Counted from the stretch's first letter, positions 25,577 to 34,100 are shown. The stretch: 64,000 nt of DNA from Bradyrhizobium sp. URHD0069 (GCF_000701345.1 NZ_JNIJ01000027.1:30421-94420); one strand, 5' to 3'. Numbers and translations: made by a program. Notes: generated by a model from the letters alone, not told the origin.

Positions 25577-26791
25577 TTAATCGAGAATTTCGACCAGCCG
25601 GTGCAATGCCTCGGCTGTTGTTTCACTGTCTTGCACCAGCGCCAGGCGAATGTAGCCGGCGCCGGGATTGCTGCCGTCGGGTTGCTGGCGCGCCAGATAG
25701 CTTCCGGGCACCACGCGCACGCCGCCGTCCTTGTAGAGCTTTATCGTCGCCGCTTCGTCGCCGCCGCGGGCCGACACATCGAGCCAGACGCAGAAGCCGC
25801 CGGCGGGTCGGCGATAGCCGTAGCGACTGCCAAGAATCTGATCGGCGAGATCGAACTTGATCCGGTAGAGCCGGCGATTTTCCTCGACATGCGCTTCGTC
25901 GCTGTAGGCCGCGATCGCGACATGCTGCAGCGGCACCGGCACCTGCGGCGCGGCGACATTGCGCAGCTCGTGAAACACGCCGAGGAATTTCTTGTCGCCG
26001 GCGGCAAAGCCGACCCGCATGCCCGGCAGGTTCGAGCGCTTCGACAGCGACTGGAACGCAATGACATTGGTAAAGTCAGGACCGGCACACTCCAGCATGC
26101 TGCCGGGCGCGGTTTGCGTATAAATCTCCGAATAGCACTCATCGCTCAGGATCATGAAGCCGAAACGATCAGCGAGCTTCTTCAGGCGGCTGAAATATTC
26201 GCGCGATGCCACGGCTCCCTGCGGATTGGCCGGCGAGGCGATGTAGATCGCAACCGCTCTCGCCAGCGTGGCGTCGTCGAGCGCGTCGAGGTCCGGCAAG
26301 AATCCGTTGGCGAGTGTAGTCGGCAGATAGACCGCCTCGCAGTCCGCGGCGCGCGCGCCGGCGCCATAAGCCGGATAGAACGGATTGGGCATCAGGATGG
26401 CGGGTTTACCCCTGCGCCCGCCGACATAGCGGGCGGCGGTCAGGGCTGCGAAGAACAGGCCCTCGCGGCTGCCGTTCAGCACCAGAATTTCGCTCTCGGG
26501 GTCGATTCCCCGCGGCAGCTCGAACCGCGTGGATAGCCAGTTCGCGGCCGCGCGGCGGAACGGCTCGATGCCCTTGGCGATGGGATAGCGGCCGAAATCG
26601 GCGGTGTGCTTGGCCAGCACCGGCCCGACAAAGCTCGGCACAGGATGCTGCGGCTCGCCCAACGATAGCGCAATCAATGGCTTAGCCGGCTGGTAGGGGG
26701 CCAATAGCTCGGTCAGCCGCGCGAATGGCGAGCGCTCGCTTTCCAGACTGCCGGCGCCCTGCGGCGCGCGGGATGGGGCGGTGATTGCCAT
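25577..26791 (-). CDS. Class I/II PLP-dependent aminotransferase
   Basis: Fold-type I aminotransferase, 404 residues. It has SLGEPQHPVPSFV near 44, YPIAKGIEPFRRAAANWL near 93, the PLP-stacking region NGSREGLFF, ASPANPQGAVASREYF, DECYSEIY (Asp and Tyr for the cofactor) and the lysine site SLSKRSNLPGMRVGF near 250. The C-terminal Arg region is YIRLALVQDSE. The overall pattern resembles succinyldiaminopimelate aminotransferases (DapC type) of lysine and peptidoglycan synthesis, but substrate cannot be fixed by eye. It probably shares a transcript with ftsK. Confidence 0.88.
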   Translation of the reverse strand: MAITAPSRAPQGAGSLESERSPFARLTELLAPYQPAKPLIALSLGEPQHPVPSFVGPVLAKHTADFGRYPIAKGIEPFRRAAANWLSTRFELPRGIDPESEILVLNGSREGLFFAALTAARYVGGRRGKPAILMPNPFYPAYGAGARAADCEAVYLPTTLANGFLPDLDALDDATLARAVAIYIASPANPQGAVASREYFSRLKKLADRFGFMILSDECYSEIYTQTAPGSMLECAGPDFTNVIAFQSLSKRSNLPGMRVGFAAGDKKFLGVFHELRNVAAPQVPVPLQHVAIAAYSDEAHVEENRRLYRIKFDLADQILGSRYGYRRPAGGFCVWLDVSARGGDEAATIKLYKDGGVRVVPGSYLARQQPDGSNPGAGYIRLALVQDSETTAEALHRLVEILD

Positions 26792-26970
26792 ACTTTAAAG
26801 CGCCAGCACTCTTCGGGGCAGCCGATCGCAGGTCGAGACCGGCCGGAAACGGATCAAACCACCATAGATACGGCGAGGTTAAGACGCGATTAACCATCGA
26901 CAAGCGGGGACCTCCAGACCCCCAAATTCCCACGAAAACAAGACGATGCCTGTTTCAGGCCGCCCGCCCA

Positions 26971-27002
26971 AAAAGAAAGAGGCTCCAACTTGCGCTGGAG
27001 CC
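26971..27002 (-). terminator. Intrinsic terminator downstream of amtB (first copy)
   Basis: On the minus strand the stem GGCTCCA/TGGAGCC with an eight-base loop (26981-27002) is followed by TCTTTCTTTTTG. It lies 80 bp past the stop of the amtB gene ending at 27083 and reads in the same direction. Confidence 0.8.
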
Positions 27003-27082
27003 CCTCAACGGTCGGGGCACGCCGGTATGTGCCCAAACCGTAGTTCTGGGCGCGACCTCCCGAGACCGCGCCCCGGGAGAAC

Positions 27083-28525
27083 TCACATGTTGTAAGCGCG
27101 CTCCGTGTGCTCGGTGATGTCGAGGCCTTCGCGCTCCACCTCAACGGTGACACGCAGGCCGACGATGACGTCGACTACCTTGTAGAGGATCGCCGAACCG
27201 ATGCCCGACCACACCAGCGTGGTGCAGACGCCCCAGATTTGCGCGGTCATCTGCGCCGCGAAATCGTAGTCGGCGATCTTGCCGGCGGTGTAGTCCATGA
27301 TGCCGGTACCGCCGAGCGCCGGATTCACCAGGATGCCGGTGCCGATCGCGCCGACGATGCCGCCGATGCAGTGGACACCGAACACGTCGAGCGAGTCGTC
27401 ATAGCCGAGCGCGTTCTTGATGACGGTGCAGAAGAACAGGCAGACCACGCCGACCACGAGACCGAGCACGATCGCGCCCATCGGACCGGAGAAACCGGCC
27501 GCGGGCGTAACCGCGACAAGTCCCGCCACCGCGCCCGAAATTGCGCCGAGCACCGAGGGATGCCCCTTGATGATCCACTCCGCGAACATCCACGACAGCG
27601 CCGCCGCCGCAGTCGCGACAAAGGAGTTGGTCATGGCGAGCGCGGCGCCGCCGCTGGCTTCGAGGTTCGATCCGGCGTTGAAGCCGAACCAGCCGACCCA
27701 GAGCAGCGAGGCGCCGATCATGGACATGGTCAGCGAATGCGGAGCCATCAGGTCTTTGCGGTAACCGGTGCGCTTGCCGATCAGGAGCGCGCCGACGAGA
27801 CCGGCGATGCCGGCGTTGATGTGCACCACGGTGCCGCCTGCGAAGTCGATCGCACCCTTCTTGAATATCCAGCCGGCGTCGGCGTTGATTTCATCGAGTT
27901 TGGCCTGCGCCGCAGTCTTCGCCGCCGCATCACCCGCTGCCGCAAGAGCCTTGACCGCATCCGAGATCGCGTCCGGTCCAGGCCAGTACCAGACCATGTG
28001 CGCGATCGGGAAATAGATCAACGTGACCCAGAGCGGGATGAACAGCGCGATCGCCGAAAACTTCATGCGTTCGGCGAAGGCGCCGACGATGAGGGCGGGA
28101 GTAATCGCCGCGAAGGTCATCTGGAAGCAGACGTATACGAGTTCCGAGATGTTGGCGTCGACGCTGAACGTTGCGGCCTTGGAGTCAGGCGTGACGCCCA
28201 TCAGGAAGGCCTTCGAGAAGCCGCCGATGAAGTCGGAGCCGCCGGTGAAGGCGAGGCTGTAGCCGTACAGCGTCCAGATGATGGTGACGATGCACACGGT
28301 GTAGAATACCTGCATCAGCACCGAGAGCATGTTCTTGGAACGGACGAGACCACCGTAGAACAGGGCGAGTCCCGGGATCGTCATCAACAGCACCAGCACC
28401 GTCGAGGTCAGCATCCAGGCATTGTCGCCCTTGTTGACGGTTGGCTCTGCATAGGCAGCGGTCGCGGCGAACAGGCCGACTACGAGGGCTGCCAATCCCG
28501 CGCTATAGGGACGTTTGAACGTCAT
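27083..28525 (-). CDS. amtB: Ammonium transporter Amt (copy 1)
   Basis: Inner-membrane trimeric ammonium/ammonia channel. The 480-residue protein has a cleavable-looking signal (GLAALVVGLFAATAAYAEP), then about 11 helices with Amt hallmarks LALFYGGLVRSKNMLS, DFAGGTVVHINAGIAGL and GYDDSLDVFGVHCIGGI. The pore histidines are in those last two segments. An alanine-rich hydrophilic insert (about 185-225, with ALAAAGDAAAKTAAQAK) is longer than in the second copy. It lies 36 bp downstream of glnK copy 1, the usual glnK-amtB pairing in which the PII trimer plugs the channel. Confidence 0.96.
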   Translation of the reverse strand: MTFKRPYSAGLAALVVGLFAATAAYAEPTVNKGDNAWMLTSTVLVLLMTIPGLALFYGGLVRSKNMLSVLMQVFYTVCIVTIIWTLYGYSLAFTGGSDFIGGFSKAFLMGVTPDSKAATFSVDANISELVYVCFQMTFAAITPALIVGAFAERMKFSAIALFIPLWVTLIYFPIAHMVWYWPGPDAISDAVKALAAAGDAAAKTAAQAKLDEINADAGWIFKKGAIDFAGGTVVHINAGIAGLVGALLIGKRTGYRKDLMAPHSLTMSMIGASLLWVGWFGFNAGSNLEASGGAALAMTNSFVATAAAALSWMFAEWIIKGHPSVLGAISGAVAGLVAVTPAAGFSGPMGAIVLGLVVGVVCLFFCTVIKNALGYDDSLDVFGVHCIGGIVGAIGTGILVNPALGGTGIMDYTAGKIADYDFAAQMTAQIWGVCTTLVWSGIGSAILYKVVDVIVGLRVTVEVEREGLDITEHTERAYNM

Positions 28526-28561
28526 TTGTTTTCTCCTGATTAAATAAGGTTGAGCGCGAAA

Positions 28562-28900
28562 TCAGAGTGCTGCGGCATCTTCCTCTCCCGTGCGGATGCG
28601 GACCGCATGGTCGAGGTTGATGACGAAGATCTTGCCGTCGCCGATCTGTCCGGTTTTTGCAGCTGACGTGATGGCGTCGATCGTCTTGTCGACCTGGTCC
28701 GAGGCGATCGCGACCTCGATCTTGATCTTGGGCAGGAAGCTCACCGCGTATTCAGCACCGCGATAAATTTCCGTATGGCCCTTCTGCCGGCCATATCCCT
28801 TGACTTCCGTCACCGTGAGACCGTGAACGCCAATGGCGGTCAGGGCGTCACGGACTTCTTCGAGCTTGAATGGCTTGATGATCGCCATAACAATTTTCAT
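28562..28900 (-). CDS. glnK: PII nitrogen regulatory protein GlnK (copy 1)
   Basis: Trimeric signal protein that senses 2-oxoglutarate/ATP/ADP and, through uridylylation by GlnD, glutamine. The 112-residue sequence is canonical: MKIVMAIIKPFKLEEVRDAL, T-loop GRQKGHTEIYRGAEY with the modified Tyr51, and GDGKIFVINLDHAVRIRTGE. It is 36 bp upstream of its amtB partner. It differs from the second copy mainly in FLPKIKIEVAIAS versus FLPKLRIEIAVAS and in the C-terminal EEDAAAL. A sigma-54-like promoter candidate lies about 100 bp upstream. Confidence 0.97.
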   Translation of the reverse strand: MKIVMAIIKPFKLEEVRDALTAIGVHGLTVTEVKGYGRQKGHTEIYRGAEYAVSFLPKIKIEVAIASDQVDKTIDAITSAAKTGQIGDGKIFVINLDHAVRIRTGEEDAAAL

Positions 28901-29003
28901 GGGTCTTATCCCCGCTTGGGCCCGGTCCAGACGCGACCGAGCGTTCTCGACTGAGGTTCACCACGCGGAGAAGTTCGCTACGCGGGCACAGCCAGCACCC
29001 TTA

Positions 29004-29019
29004 GAATCAAATGCCGTGC
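29004..29019 (-). promoter_or_regulatory. Possible sigma-54 promoter of glnK-amtB copy 1
   Basis: Minus-strand TGGCACGGCATTTGAT matches the -24/-12 consensus TGGCAC-N5-TTGCW except for A in place of the C in TTGC. Spacing is correct and it points at glnK 104 bp away. Sigma-54/NtrC control is usual for glnK-amtB. The -12 mismatch falls on a highly conserved base, so this remains a candidate. Confidence 0.45.
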
Positions 29020-29205
29020 CAGATGCTGCGTATTGCCTAACCGACTATGAACGCAGACCTTTTCGAGCTTTGGCGGTATCTGTCCGATATGCGGTATTCA
29101 GCCGCGCCCAAAGCCTAGTCACTGCTGCCTAAAACAGAGGCGTGACAGGCTCCCGACACAATCCTGCTCACGGGGCGGGCAGGAAAACGGTATTTGGATG
29201 AGGCC

Positions 29206-30513
29206 CTACTGCAAAGCCTCGCCATGCTGCGAAATATCGAGGCCTTCCAGTTCCTGCTCCTTGGATACCCGCAGCGGAACGAAGGCGCTGACGAGCTTCA
29301 GCAGCGCATAGGTCACGCCGCCGGACCACGCCAGCGTGACCACGACGCCGTAGAGCTGGATCAGCAGCAGCTGCGGATTGCCTTCGATCAGGCCGGAGGT
29401 CCCGCCGATCGAGGCGGTCGCAAACACGCCGGCCAGCAGCATGCCGGTCATTCCGCCGATGCCGTGAACCCCGAACACGTCGAGGGAATCGTCGTAGTTG
29501 AAGCGGTGCTTCAGCGAGGTGCAGGCCCAGAAGCACACCAGGCCGGCGATCATGCCGATGACGATGCCGTGCCACGGCCCGACGAATCCGCTCGCCGGCG
29601 TAATCGTTCCAAGACCCGCGACCGCACCTGAAATCATGCCGAGCACCGACGGCTTACGCCGGGTTGTCCATTCGAGCGCGCCCCAGGTCAGCGCGCCGGC
29701 ACAGGCTGCGAGATGGGTTGCGATGATCGCCATCACCGCGCGCGAATTCGCACCCAAAGCCGATCCGCCGTTGAAGCCGAACCAGCCGACCCACAATAGT
29801 CCGGTGCCCATCACCGCGAGCGACAGATCGAACGGCGCCAGATTGTCAGTGCCATAGCCTTGGCGCCGGCCCATCACTTTCGCTGCAACCAGGCCGCCGA
29901 TCCCGGCGCTGAGATGAACGACAAGGCCGCCCGCAAAATCCAGCACACCCGCGCTGCCGAGAAAGCCGCCGCCCCAAACCCAATGTGCGAGCGGAACGTA
30001 GACGATCATGAACCAGCCGACGGAAAACAGCAGATAGGCTGAGAACCGCATCCGGTCGGCGACGGAGCCCGCCACCAGCGCCACCGTGATGATCGCAAAC
30101 GTCATCTGGTAAAGCATGAACAAGCTTTCCGGAATCGATTTCGCCGCGGGATGGACGCTGTCCATGGTCATGCCGGCCAGAAACCAGCGGTCGAGCGTGC
30201 CGAGCCAGGGACCGTCGCCGACGAACACCAGCGAATAGCCGAACGCCACCCAGAGAATCGAAATGATGGCCACGGCTGCAAGGCTTTGCGCCATCGTCGC
30301 CAGCACGTTCTTCTTGCGCACCATGCCGGAATAGAACAGCGCCAAGCCCGGTATCGTCATCATCAGCACCAGCGCTGTGGCGACGATCATCCACGCGGTG
30401 TCGGCGGCGCTGATGGCAGAGGTTTCGGCAACCGCCGGTGTCGAAAAAGAGAAGACCGCCCCAAGACCAAATAGCGCAGCCAAGCTTGCTGCACGATACG
30501 ATAGTGCCCCCAT
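29206..30513 (-). CDS. amtB: Ammonium transporter Amt (copy 2)
   Basis: Second ammonium channel, 435 residues. It has an N-terminal signal (AALFGLGAVFSFSTPAVAET), then LALFYSGMVRKKNVLAT, VLDFAGGLVVHLSAGIGGLV and NYDDSLDVFGVHGIGGMTG, carrying the twin pore histidines. Compared with copy 1 it lacks the alanine-rich hydrophilic insert and is clearly diverged, so the duplication is old. It is 71 bp downstream of glnK copy 2. The Rhodopseudomonas/Bradyrhizobium group is known to carry such adjacent pairs. Confidence 0.95.
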   Translation of the reverse strand: MGALSYRAASLAALFGLGAVFSFSTPAVAETSAISAADTAWMIVATALVLMMTIPGLALFYSGMVRKKNVLATMAQSLAAVAIISILWVAFGYSLVFVGDGPWLGTLDRWFLAGMTMDSVHPAAKSIPESLFMLYQMTFAIITVALVAGSVADRMRFSAYLLFSVGWFMIVYVPLAHWVWGGGFLGSAGVLDFAGGLVVHLSAGIGGLVAAKVMGRRQGYGTDNLAPFDLSLAVMGTGLLWVGWFGFNGGSALGANSRAVMAIIATHLAACAGALTWGALEWTTRRKPSVLGMISGAVAGLGTITPASGFVGPWHGIVIGMIAGLVCFWACTSLKHRFNYDDSLDVFGVHGIGGMTGMLLAGVFATASIGGTSGLIEGNPQLLLIQLYGVVVTLAWSGGVTYALLKLVSAFVPLRVSKEQELEGLDISQHGEALQ

Positions 30514-30584
30514 GGTATTCCCCCGCCCTGTGATGACTTTGTTGATCGCACGCCCCGCATCGTCATCGGATGCGAGTGAAGAAT

Positions 30585-30923
30585 TCAGAGCGCGTCGCTG
30601 TCGGTCTCGCCGGTCCGGATCCGCAACGCGTGATCGATCGGCGTCACGAATATCTTGCCGTCGCCGATCTGACCGGTGCGCGCGCTGGAAGTAATGACGC
30701 CAACGGCCTTGTCGGCGAGATCGGACGCGACTGCGATTTCGATCCTAAGCTTCGGCAGAAAATTCACGACATATTCGGCACCGCGATAGATTTCTGTGTG
30801 GCCTTTCTGGCGGCCATAGCCTTTGACCTCGGTCACCGTCATGCCGTGGACGCCGATGGCGGTGAGCGCCTGCCGGACTTCGTCGAGCTTGAATGGTTTG
30901 ATAATGGCAACAACGAGCTTCAT
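30585..30923 (-). CDS. glnK: PII nitrogen regulatory protein GlnK (copy 2)
   Basis: 112-residue PII protein: MKLVVAIIKPFKLDEVRQAL, the T-loop GRQKGHTEIYRGAEY with Tyr51, and GDGKIFVTPIDHALRIRTGE. It heads the second glnK-amtB pair. Both PII copies keep the T-loop Tyr, so both could be uridylylated. An inverted repeat (30996-31016) lies about 75 bp upstream and may be its regulatory site. Confidence 0.97.
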   Translation of the reverse strand: MKLVVAIIKPFKLDEVRQALTAIGVHGMTVTEVKGYGRQKGHTEIYRGAEYVVNFLPKLRIEIAVASDLADKAVGVITSSARTGQIGDGKIFVTPIDHALRIRTGETDSDAL

Positions 30924-30995
30924 GGTCAGGCCTTCATTTCCAGGATTCCAGAGGTCGGTCGCGCCCCGATTTGCGGCCAGGCAAGTCTGGCAGCT

Positions 30996-31016
30996 TTTTG
31001 TGCAGATGGCACAAAA
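30996..31016. promoter_or_regulatory. Inverted repeat upstream of glnK copy 2
   Basis: TTTTGTGC (30996-31003) and GCACAAAA (31009-31016) are perfect 8-bp inverted arms around a 5-bp spacer. The position, about 75 bp upstream of glnK, fits an operator. The GTGC...GCAC order is opposite to the usual NtrC box (GCAC...GTGC), so the binding protein is not obvious. Confidence 0.45.
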
Positions 31017-31159
31017 TGTTGCAACTTAAAACGAAAAACAATTGCGGCGCTTTCCGCCCGCTGGCTAGGCTCGGCGTACGGAGCAGGAACTATCCGAAAA
31101 AACTCGATTTCATCGCCAGCGGTCCTGCAGCCCGCCGTCTGCCACAGCGTTTTGGGGGA

Positions 31160-31450
31160 TAAAAAAGGCCGGCCGATCGCGGTTTTTTGCATCTCAGGGA
31201 CAACAGCAGGGGCCTGAACCGGAGGCAAAGCTGCGCGGGGTCATCGCAGGCGGACGGTGACGGCGGAGACGCTGGTCTGGACCGAGGGCTTGGCAGGCTG
31301 GCAAAAGGCGAGAGATATTCCGGGCCTGCTCTATCTTGGGGCGGACGGTGGTTTACGTTTTGGCCATGGCGTTGATCGTTCCCATTTCGTGGGCGATGGG
31401 ATGGTACGCCCCCTGGTACGTCTCGCGGTTTGCGCTTGTTGAAAGAACCG
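31160..31450 (+). pseudogene. GYF_2-domain (DUF4339) membrane protein, frameshifted remnant
   Basis: Read in three segments, this stretch restores a GYF_2 domain. One frame gives FFASQGQQQGPEPEAKLRGV (about 31183-31245). A shift at about 31255 then gives VTAETLVWTEGLAGWQKA (31257 on). A second shift near 31335 returns to the first frame with GRTVVYVLAMALIVPISWAM, a membrane helix, followed by YAPWYVSRFALVER. Intact family members have the same order: N-terminal aromatic-rich GYF_2 module, then a membrane segment. Two compensating frameshifts make it a likely pseudogene. It is convergent with tesB. Confidence 0.6.
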
Positions 31451-31469
31451 CCTGGAGCGGCGACCGATT

Positions 31470-32330
31470 TCATTTGCGCTCGCGGAGAGAACCTTCCTGC
31501 GCGACCGAGGCCACCAGCGTGCCGTCGGCTTTGAAGATCATGCCGCGGGTCAGGCCGCGCCCGGCGCGGGCGCTCGGTGAATCCTGCGCGTATAGCAGCC
31601 ATTCGTCGGCGCGAAACGGCCGGTGAAACCACATCGCGTGATCGAGACTTGCCGGCATCATGCGCTTGTCGAACAGCGTCCTGCCGTAGCGTGCCATCGC
31701 CGCGTCGAGCAACGAGAAATCCGAGGCATAGGCCAGCGCGCACATGTGCAGCGCCGGATCATCGGGCAGTTTCGACGCGGTTCGGATCCAGACGTGGATG
31801 CGGCCCTCGTCGATCTTCTGGCCGAAATAGCGGCCGAGCTCCACCGGGCGCAGTTCGATCGGGCGATCGGATTCGTAGTAGCGGCGGATGAATTCCGGCA
31901 TCTCGCGGAACATCGGCTGTTTTGCCACTTCCTCGGCGGTGAGTTTTTCCGGAGGTGGCACATCCGGCATTCTGTCCTGATGGTCGAACGCGCCTTCCTC
32001 CTCGACATGAAACGACACCATGATCGAAAAGATCGCGTTGCCGTGCTGGATCGCGGTGACGCGGCGGGTCGAATAGCTCCTGCCGTCGCGCAGCCGCTCG
32101 ACCTCATAGATAATCGGAATCTGTGGATCGCCCGGCAGGATGAAATAGCAATGCAGCGAGTGCGGCAGGCGGCCTTCGACGGTGCGGCACGCCGCCACCA
32201 TCGCCTGTCCGATCACCTGCCCGCCGAACACCCGCTGCCAGCTCGTCTTCGGGCTGTTGCCACGAAACAGGTTCACCTCGATCGGCTCGAGATCGAGAAT
32301 GGAAATCAGGTCAATCAAGCCTTTGGACAT
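31470..32330 (-). CDS. tesB: Acyl-CoA thioesterase II
   Basis: Hydrolyses medium- to long-chain acyl-CoA. The 286-residue protein has the double hot-dog arrangement of TesB, with LEPIEVNLFRGNSPKTSWQR near 14-33, VFGGQVIGQAMVAA near 34-47, SLHCYFILPGDP near 58-69, and the C-terminal ASLDHAMWFHRPFRADEWLLYAQDSPSA segment (residues about 228-255) that contains the catalytic Asp. Length is standard. It lies upstream of the glnK copies on the same strand, with a 546 bp interval holding the GYF_2 remnant. Confidence 0.94.
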   Translation of the reverse strand: MSKGLIDLISILDLEPIEVNLFRGNSPKTSWQRVFGGQVIGQAMVAACRTVEGRLPHSLHCYFILPGDPQIPIIYEVERLRDGRSYSTRRVTAIQHGNAIFSIMVSFHVEEEGAFDHQDRMPDVPPPEKLTAEEVAKQPMFREMPEFIRRYYESDRPIELRPVELGRYFGQKIDEGRIHVWIRTASKLPDDPALHMCALAYASDFSLLDAAMARYGRTLFDKRMMPASLDHAMWFHRPFRADEWLLYAQDSPSARAGRGLTRGMIFKADGTLVASVAQEGSLRERK

Positions 32331-32352
32331 GGAGGCGCTTTCGGTTTGAGAC

Positions 32353-32436
32353 CGTCATTCCGGGGCGTGAGCGAAGCGAACGAACCCGGAATCTCGAGAT
32401 TCCGGGTTCGCGCTGGCCGCGCGCCCCGGAATGACG
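32353..32436. repeat. Perfect nested palindrome between tesB and the ubiquinone hydroxylase
   Basis: Outer arms CGTCATTCCGGGGCG (32353-32367) and CGCCCCGGAATGACG (32422-32436) are perfect 15-bp inverted repeats. Inside is a second, fully palindromic core GAACCCGGAATC/GATTCCGGGTTC. It belongs to the same family as 13042-13137 and sits between divergent genes. Confidence 0.85.
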
Positions 32437-32530
32437 GCGCGAGGGTGAAGAACCCTTGTTTCGCATCTCTGTTTCGCCCAGCTATACTCAGGTGGCAAGT
32501 ACTGATGACATAAGCGAGGAAGGGACGGAA

Positions 32531-33751
32531 TTGTCGGCACAGCGAAGCATTGTGATCGGCGGCGGCGCGTTCGCAGGTTTGGCGCTGGCGCTGGCGCTGC
32601 GTCAGGGGCTTGGCGCCGATATTCCCATTATCGTCGCCGATCCGGCGCTGGCGGTACGGCCGAGCCGCGATCCGCGCGCGACCGCGATCGTCGCCGCCTG
32701 CCGGCGGCTGTTCGATGCCATCGGGGTGTGGGACCAGGTCGCAGCGCAGGCGCAGCCCATCCTCGACATGGTGGTGACCGATTCGAAACTGCAAGACGCG
32801 ACGCGCCCGGTGTTTCTGACGTTTGCGGGAAATGTCGAGCCGGGCGAGCCGTTCGCGCACATGGTCGAGAACCGCCACCTGATCGATGCGCTGGTCAAGC
32901 GCGCGGACGCCGACGGCATCGACCTTCGCGCCACCGCTGTAGCGACATTCGATGCGCGCCCCGATGGCGTGGATGTGACGTTGGCTGACGGCACCCTTAT
33001 TGAAGCAAGCCTGCTGGTGGCGTCCGACGGTGCGCGCTCAAAGCTGCGCGAGCGCGCCGGAATTGCCACCCACGGCTGGCATTACGATCAATCCGGCATT
33101 GTCGTCACCGTCGGCCATGAGCGCGATCATCACGGCCGCGCCGAAGAGCATTTTCTCCCCGCCGGCCCATTCGCGATACTGCCGCTGACCGGGCAACGCT
33201 CGTCGCTGGTATGGACCGAGAAGCGCGCCGACGCCGCGCGCATTGTGGCGTTGAGCGAGGATGAATTTCACGGCGAACTCGAGCAGCGCTTCGGGCTGCA
33301 TCTCGGCGAGATCAAGGCGCTCGACAAACCGCGCGCGTTTCCGCTCGGGTATTTCGTCGCGCGCTCGTTCATCGGCGAACGGCTGGCGCTGGTCGGCGAC
33401 GCCGCGCATGTGATTCACCCGATCGCAGGGCAGGGGCTCAACATGGGCCTAAAGGATGTCGCAGCACTCGCCGAAGTGGTGGTCGACGCGGCAAGGCTCG
33501 GCATGGATCTTGGACAGGCCGACGTGCTCGATCGCTACCAGCGCTGGCGGCGGTTCGATACCATGGCGATGGGGCTTGCGACCAATTCACTGAATCTGTT
33601 GTTCTCCAACGAATCGACCTTGCTGCGCACCGTGCGCGACATCGGGCTGGGGCTGGTCGATCGCGCCCCGCCGCTGAAAAATCTGTTCATTCGCCAGGCT
33701 GCGGGGTTATCGGGCGAGGTGCCGCGGCTGTTAAAAGGCAAGGCGTTGTAA
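32531..33751 (+). CDS. UbiH/UbiF/Coq6-family FAD-dependent hydroxylase (ubiquinone synthesis)
   Basis: Flavin monooxygenase likely to hydroxylate the ubiquinone ring. Motifs are SIVIGGGAFAGLALALALRQ (FAD GxGxxG), DPRATAIVAACRRLF, LLVASDGARSKLRE near 175-188, the second FAD motif LALVGDAAHVIHPIAGQGLN near 290-309, and LKDVAALAEVV. I chose the TTG at 32531 (MSAQRSIVIGG, 406 aa) because AGGAAGGGA precedes it at proper distance; an in-frame start 75 bp upstream runs into the repeat. Which ring position is hydroxylated cannot be told. Confidence 0.9.
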   Translation: MSAQRSIVIGGGAFAGLALALALRQGLGADIPIIVADPALAVRPSRDPRATAIVAACRRLFDAIGVWDQVAAQAQPILDMVVTDSKLQDATRPVFLTFAGNVEPGEPFAHMVENRHLIDALVKRADADGIDLRATAVATFDARPDGVDVTLADGTLIEASLLVASDGARSKLRERAGIATHGWHYDQSGIVVTVGHERDHHGRAEEHFLPAGPFAILPLTGQRSSLVWTEKRADAARIVALSEDEFHGELEQRFGLHLGEIKALDKPRAFPLGYFVARSFIGERLALVGDAAHVIHPIAGQGLNMGLKDVAALAEVVVDAARLGMDLGQADVLDRYQRWRRFDTMAMGLATNSLNLLFSNESTLLRTVRDIGLGLVDRAPPLKNLFIRQAAGLSGEVPRLLKGKAL

Positions 33752-33757
33752 GATTCC

Positions 33758-33863
33758 GTCGTCCCTGCGAAAGCAGCGACCCAACCACGGGCGCTCTTGA
33801 TTAGGGATTCACCGCAGAATGATAGGCCGCGGCGTATCGGTCCCCGCTTTTGCGGGGACGACT
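33758..33863. repeat. Inverted repeat with GTCGTCCC/GGGGACGAC ends
   Basis: Between the hydroxylase and the Trm112-like gene, GTCGTCCCTGCGAAAGCAG and a perfect internal hairpin GTCCCCGC/GCGGGGAC form an imperfect long palindrome. It is a third dispersed repeat type and may end transcription of both convergent genes. Confidence 0.6.
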
Positions 33864-33902
33864 CGTTGAAAGGCCAATACAGAGCAACGTCGCTTCAAAG
33901 CC

Positions 33903-34100
33903 TCACTCGATCTTCCGTGCCTCTTCCGGCAGCATGATCGGGATGCCGTCGCGGATCGGATAGGCGAGTTTTGCGGAACGCGAGATCAGCTCCTGCCGGG
34001 TTGCGTCGAATTCGAGCGGACCCTTGGTCAGCGGGCAGACCAGAATTTCCAAAAGCTTGGGGTCGACGGTGGCTTCAAGGCGTTCGGGCGGGGCGGTCAT
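33903..34100 (-). CDS. Trm112-like / YcaR family small protein
   Basis: A 65-residue protein with the Trm112/UPF0434 pattern: DPKLLEILVCPLTKGPLEF, then ELISRSAKLAYPIRDGIPIM and LPEEAR. The family is a small zinc-ribbon-like fold; here one Cys of the usual CP-x-x-C pair is replaced (CPLTKG), as is common in alphaproteobacterial members. The role in bacteria is uncertain. It is monocistronic, convergent with the hydroxylase. Confidence 0.85.
   Translation of the reverse strand: MTAPPERLEATVDPKLLEILVCPLTKGPLEFDATRQELISRSAKLAYPIRDGIPIMLPEEARKIE

Noticed and set aside
27107..28543. Long open frame antisense to the first amtB
   Set aside because: It is a shadow of the AmtB coding sequence with a low-complexity Arg/Asp/Gly/His-rich translation and no known motif.
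31007..31022. TGGCAC...TTGC resembling a sigma-54 promoter
   Set aside because: The spacer is 6 instead of 5 bp and it points away from glnK, toward a pseudogene.
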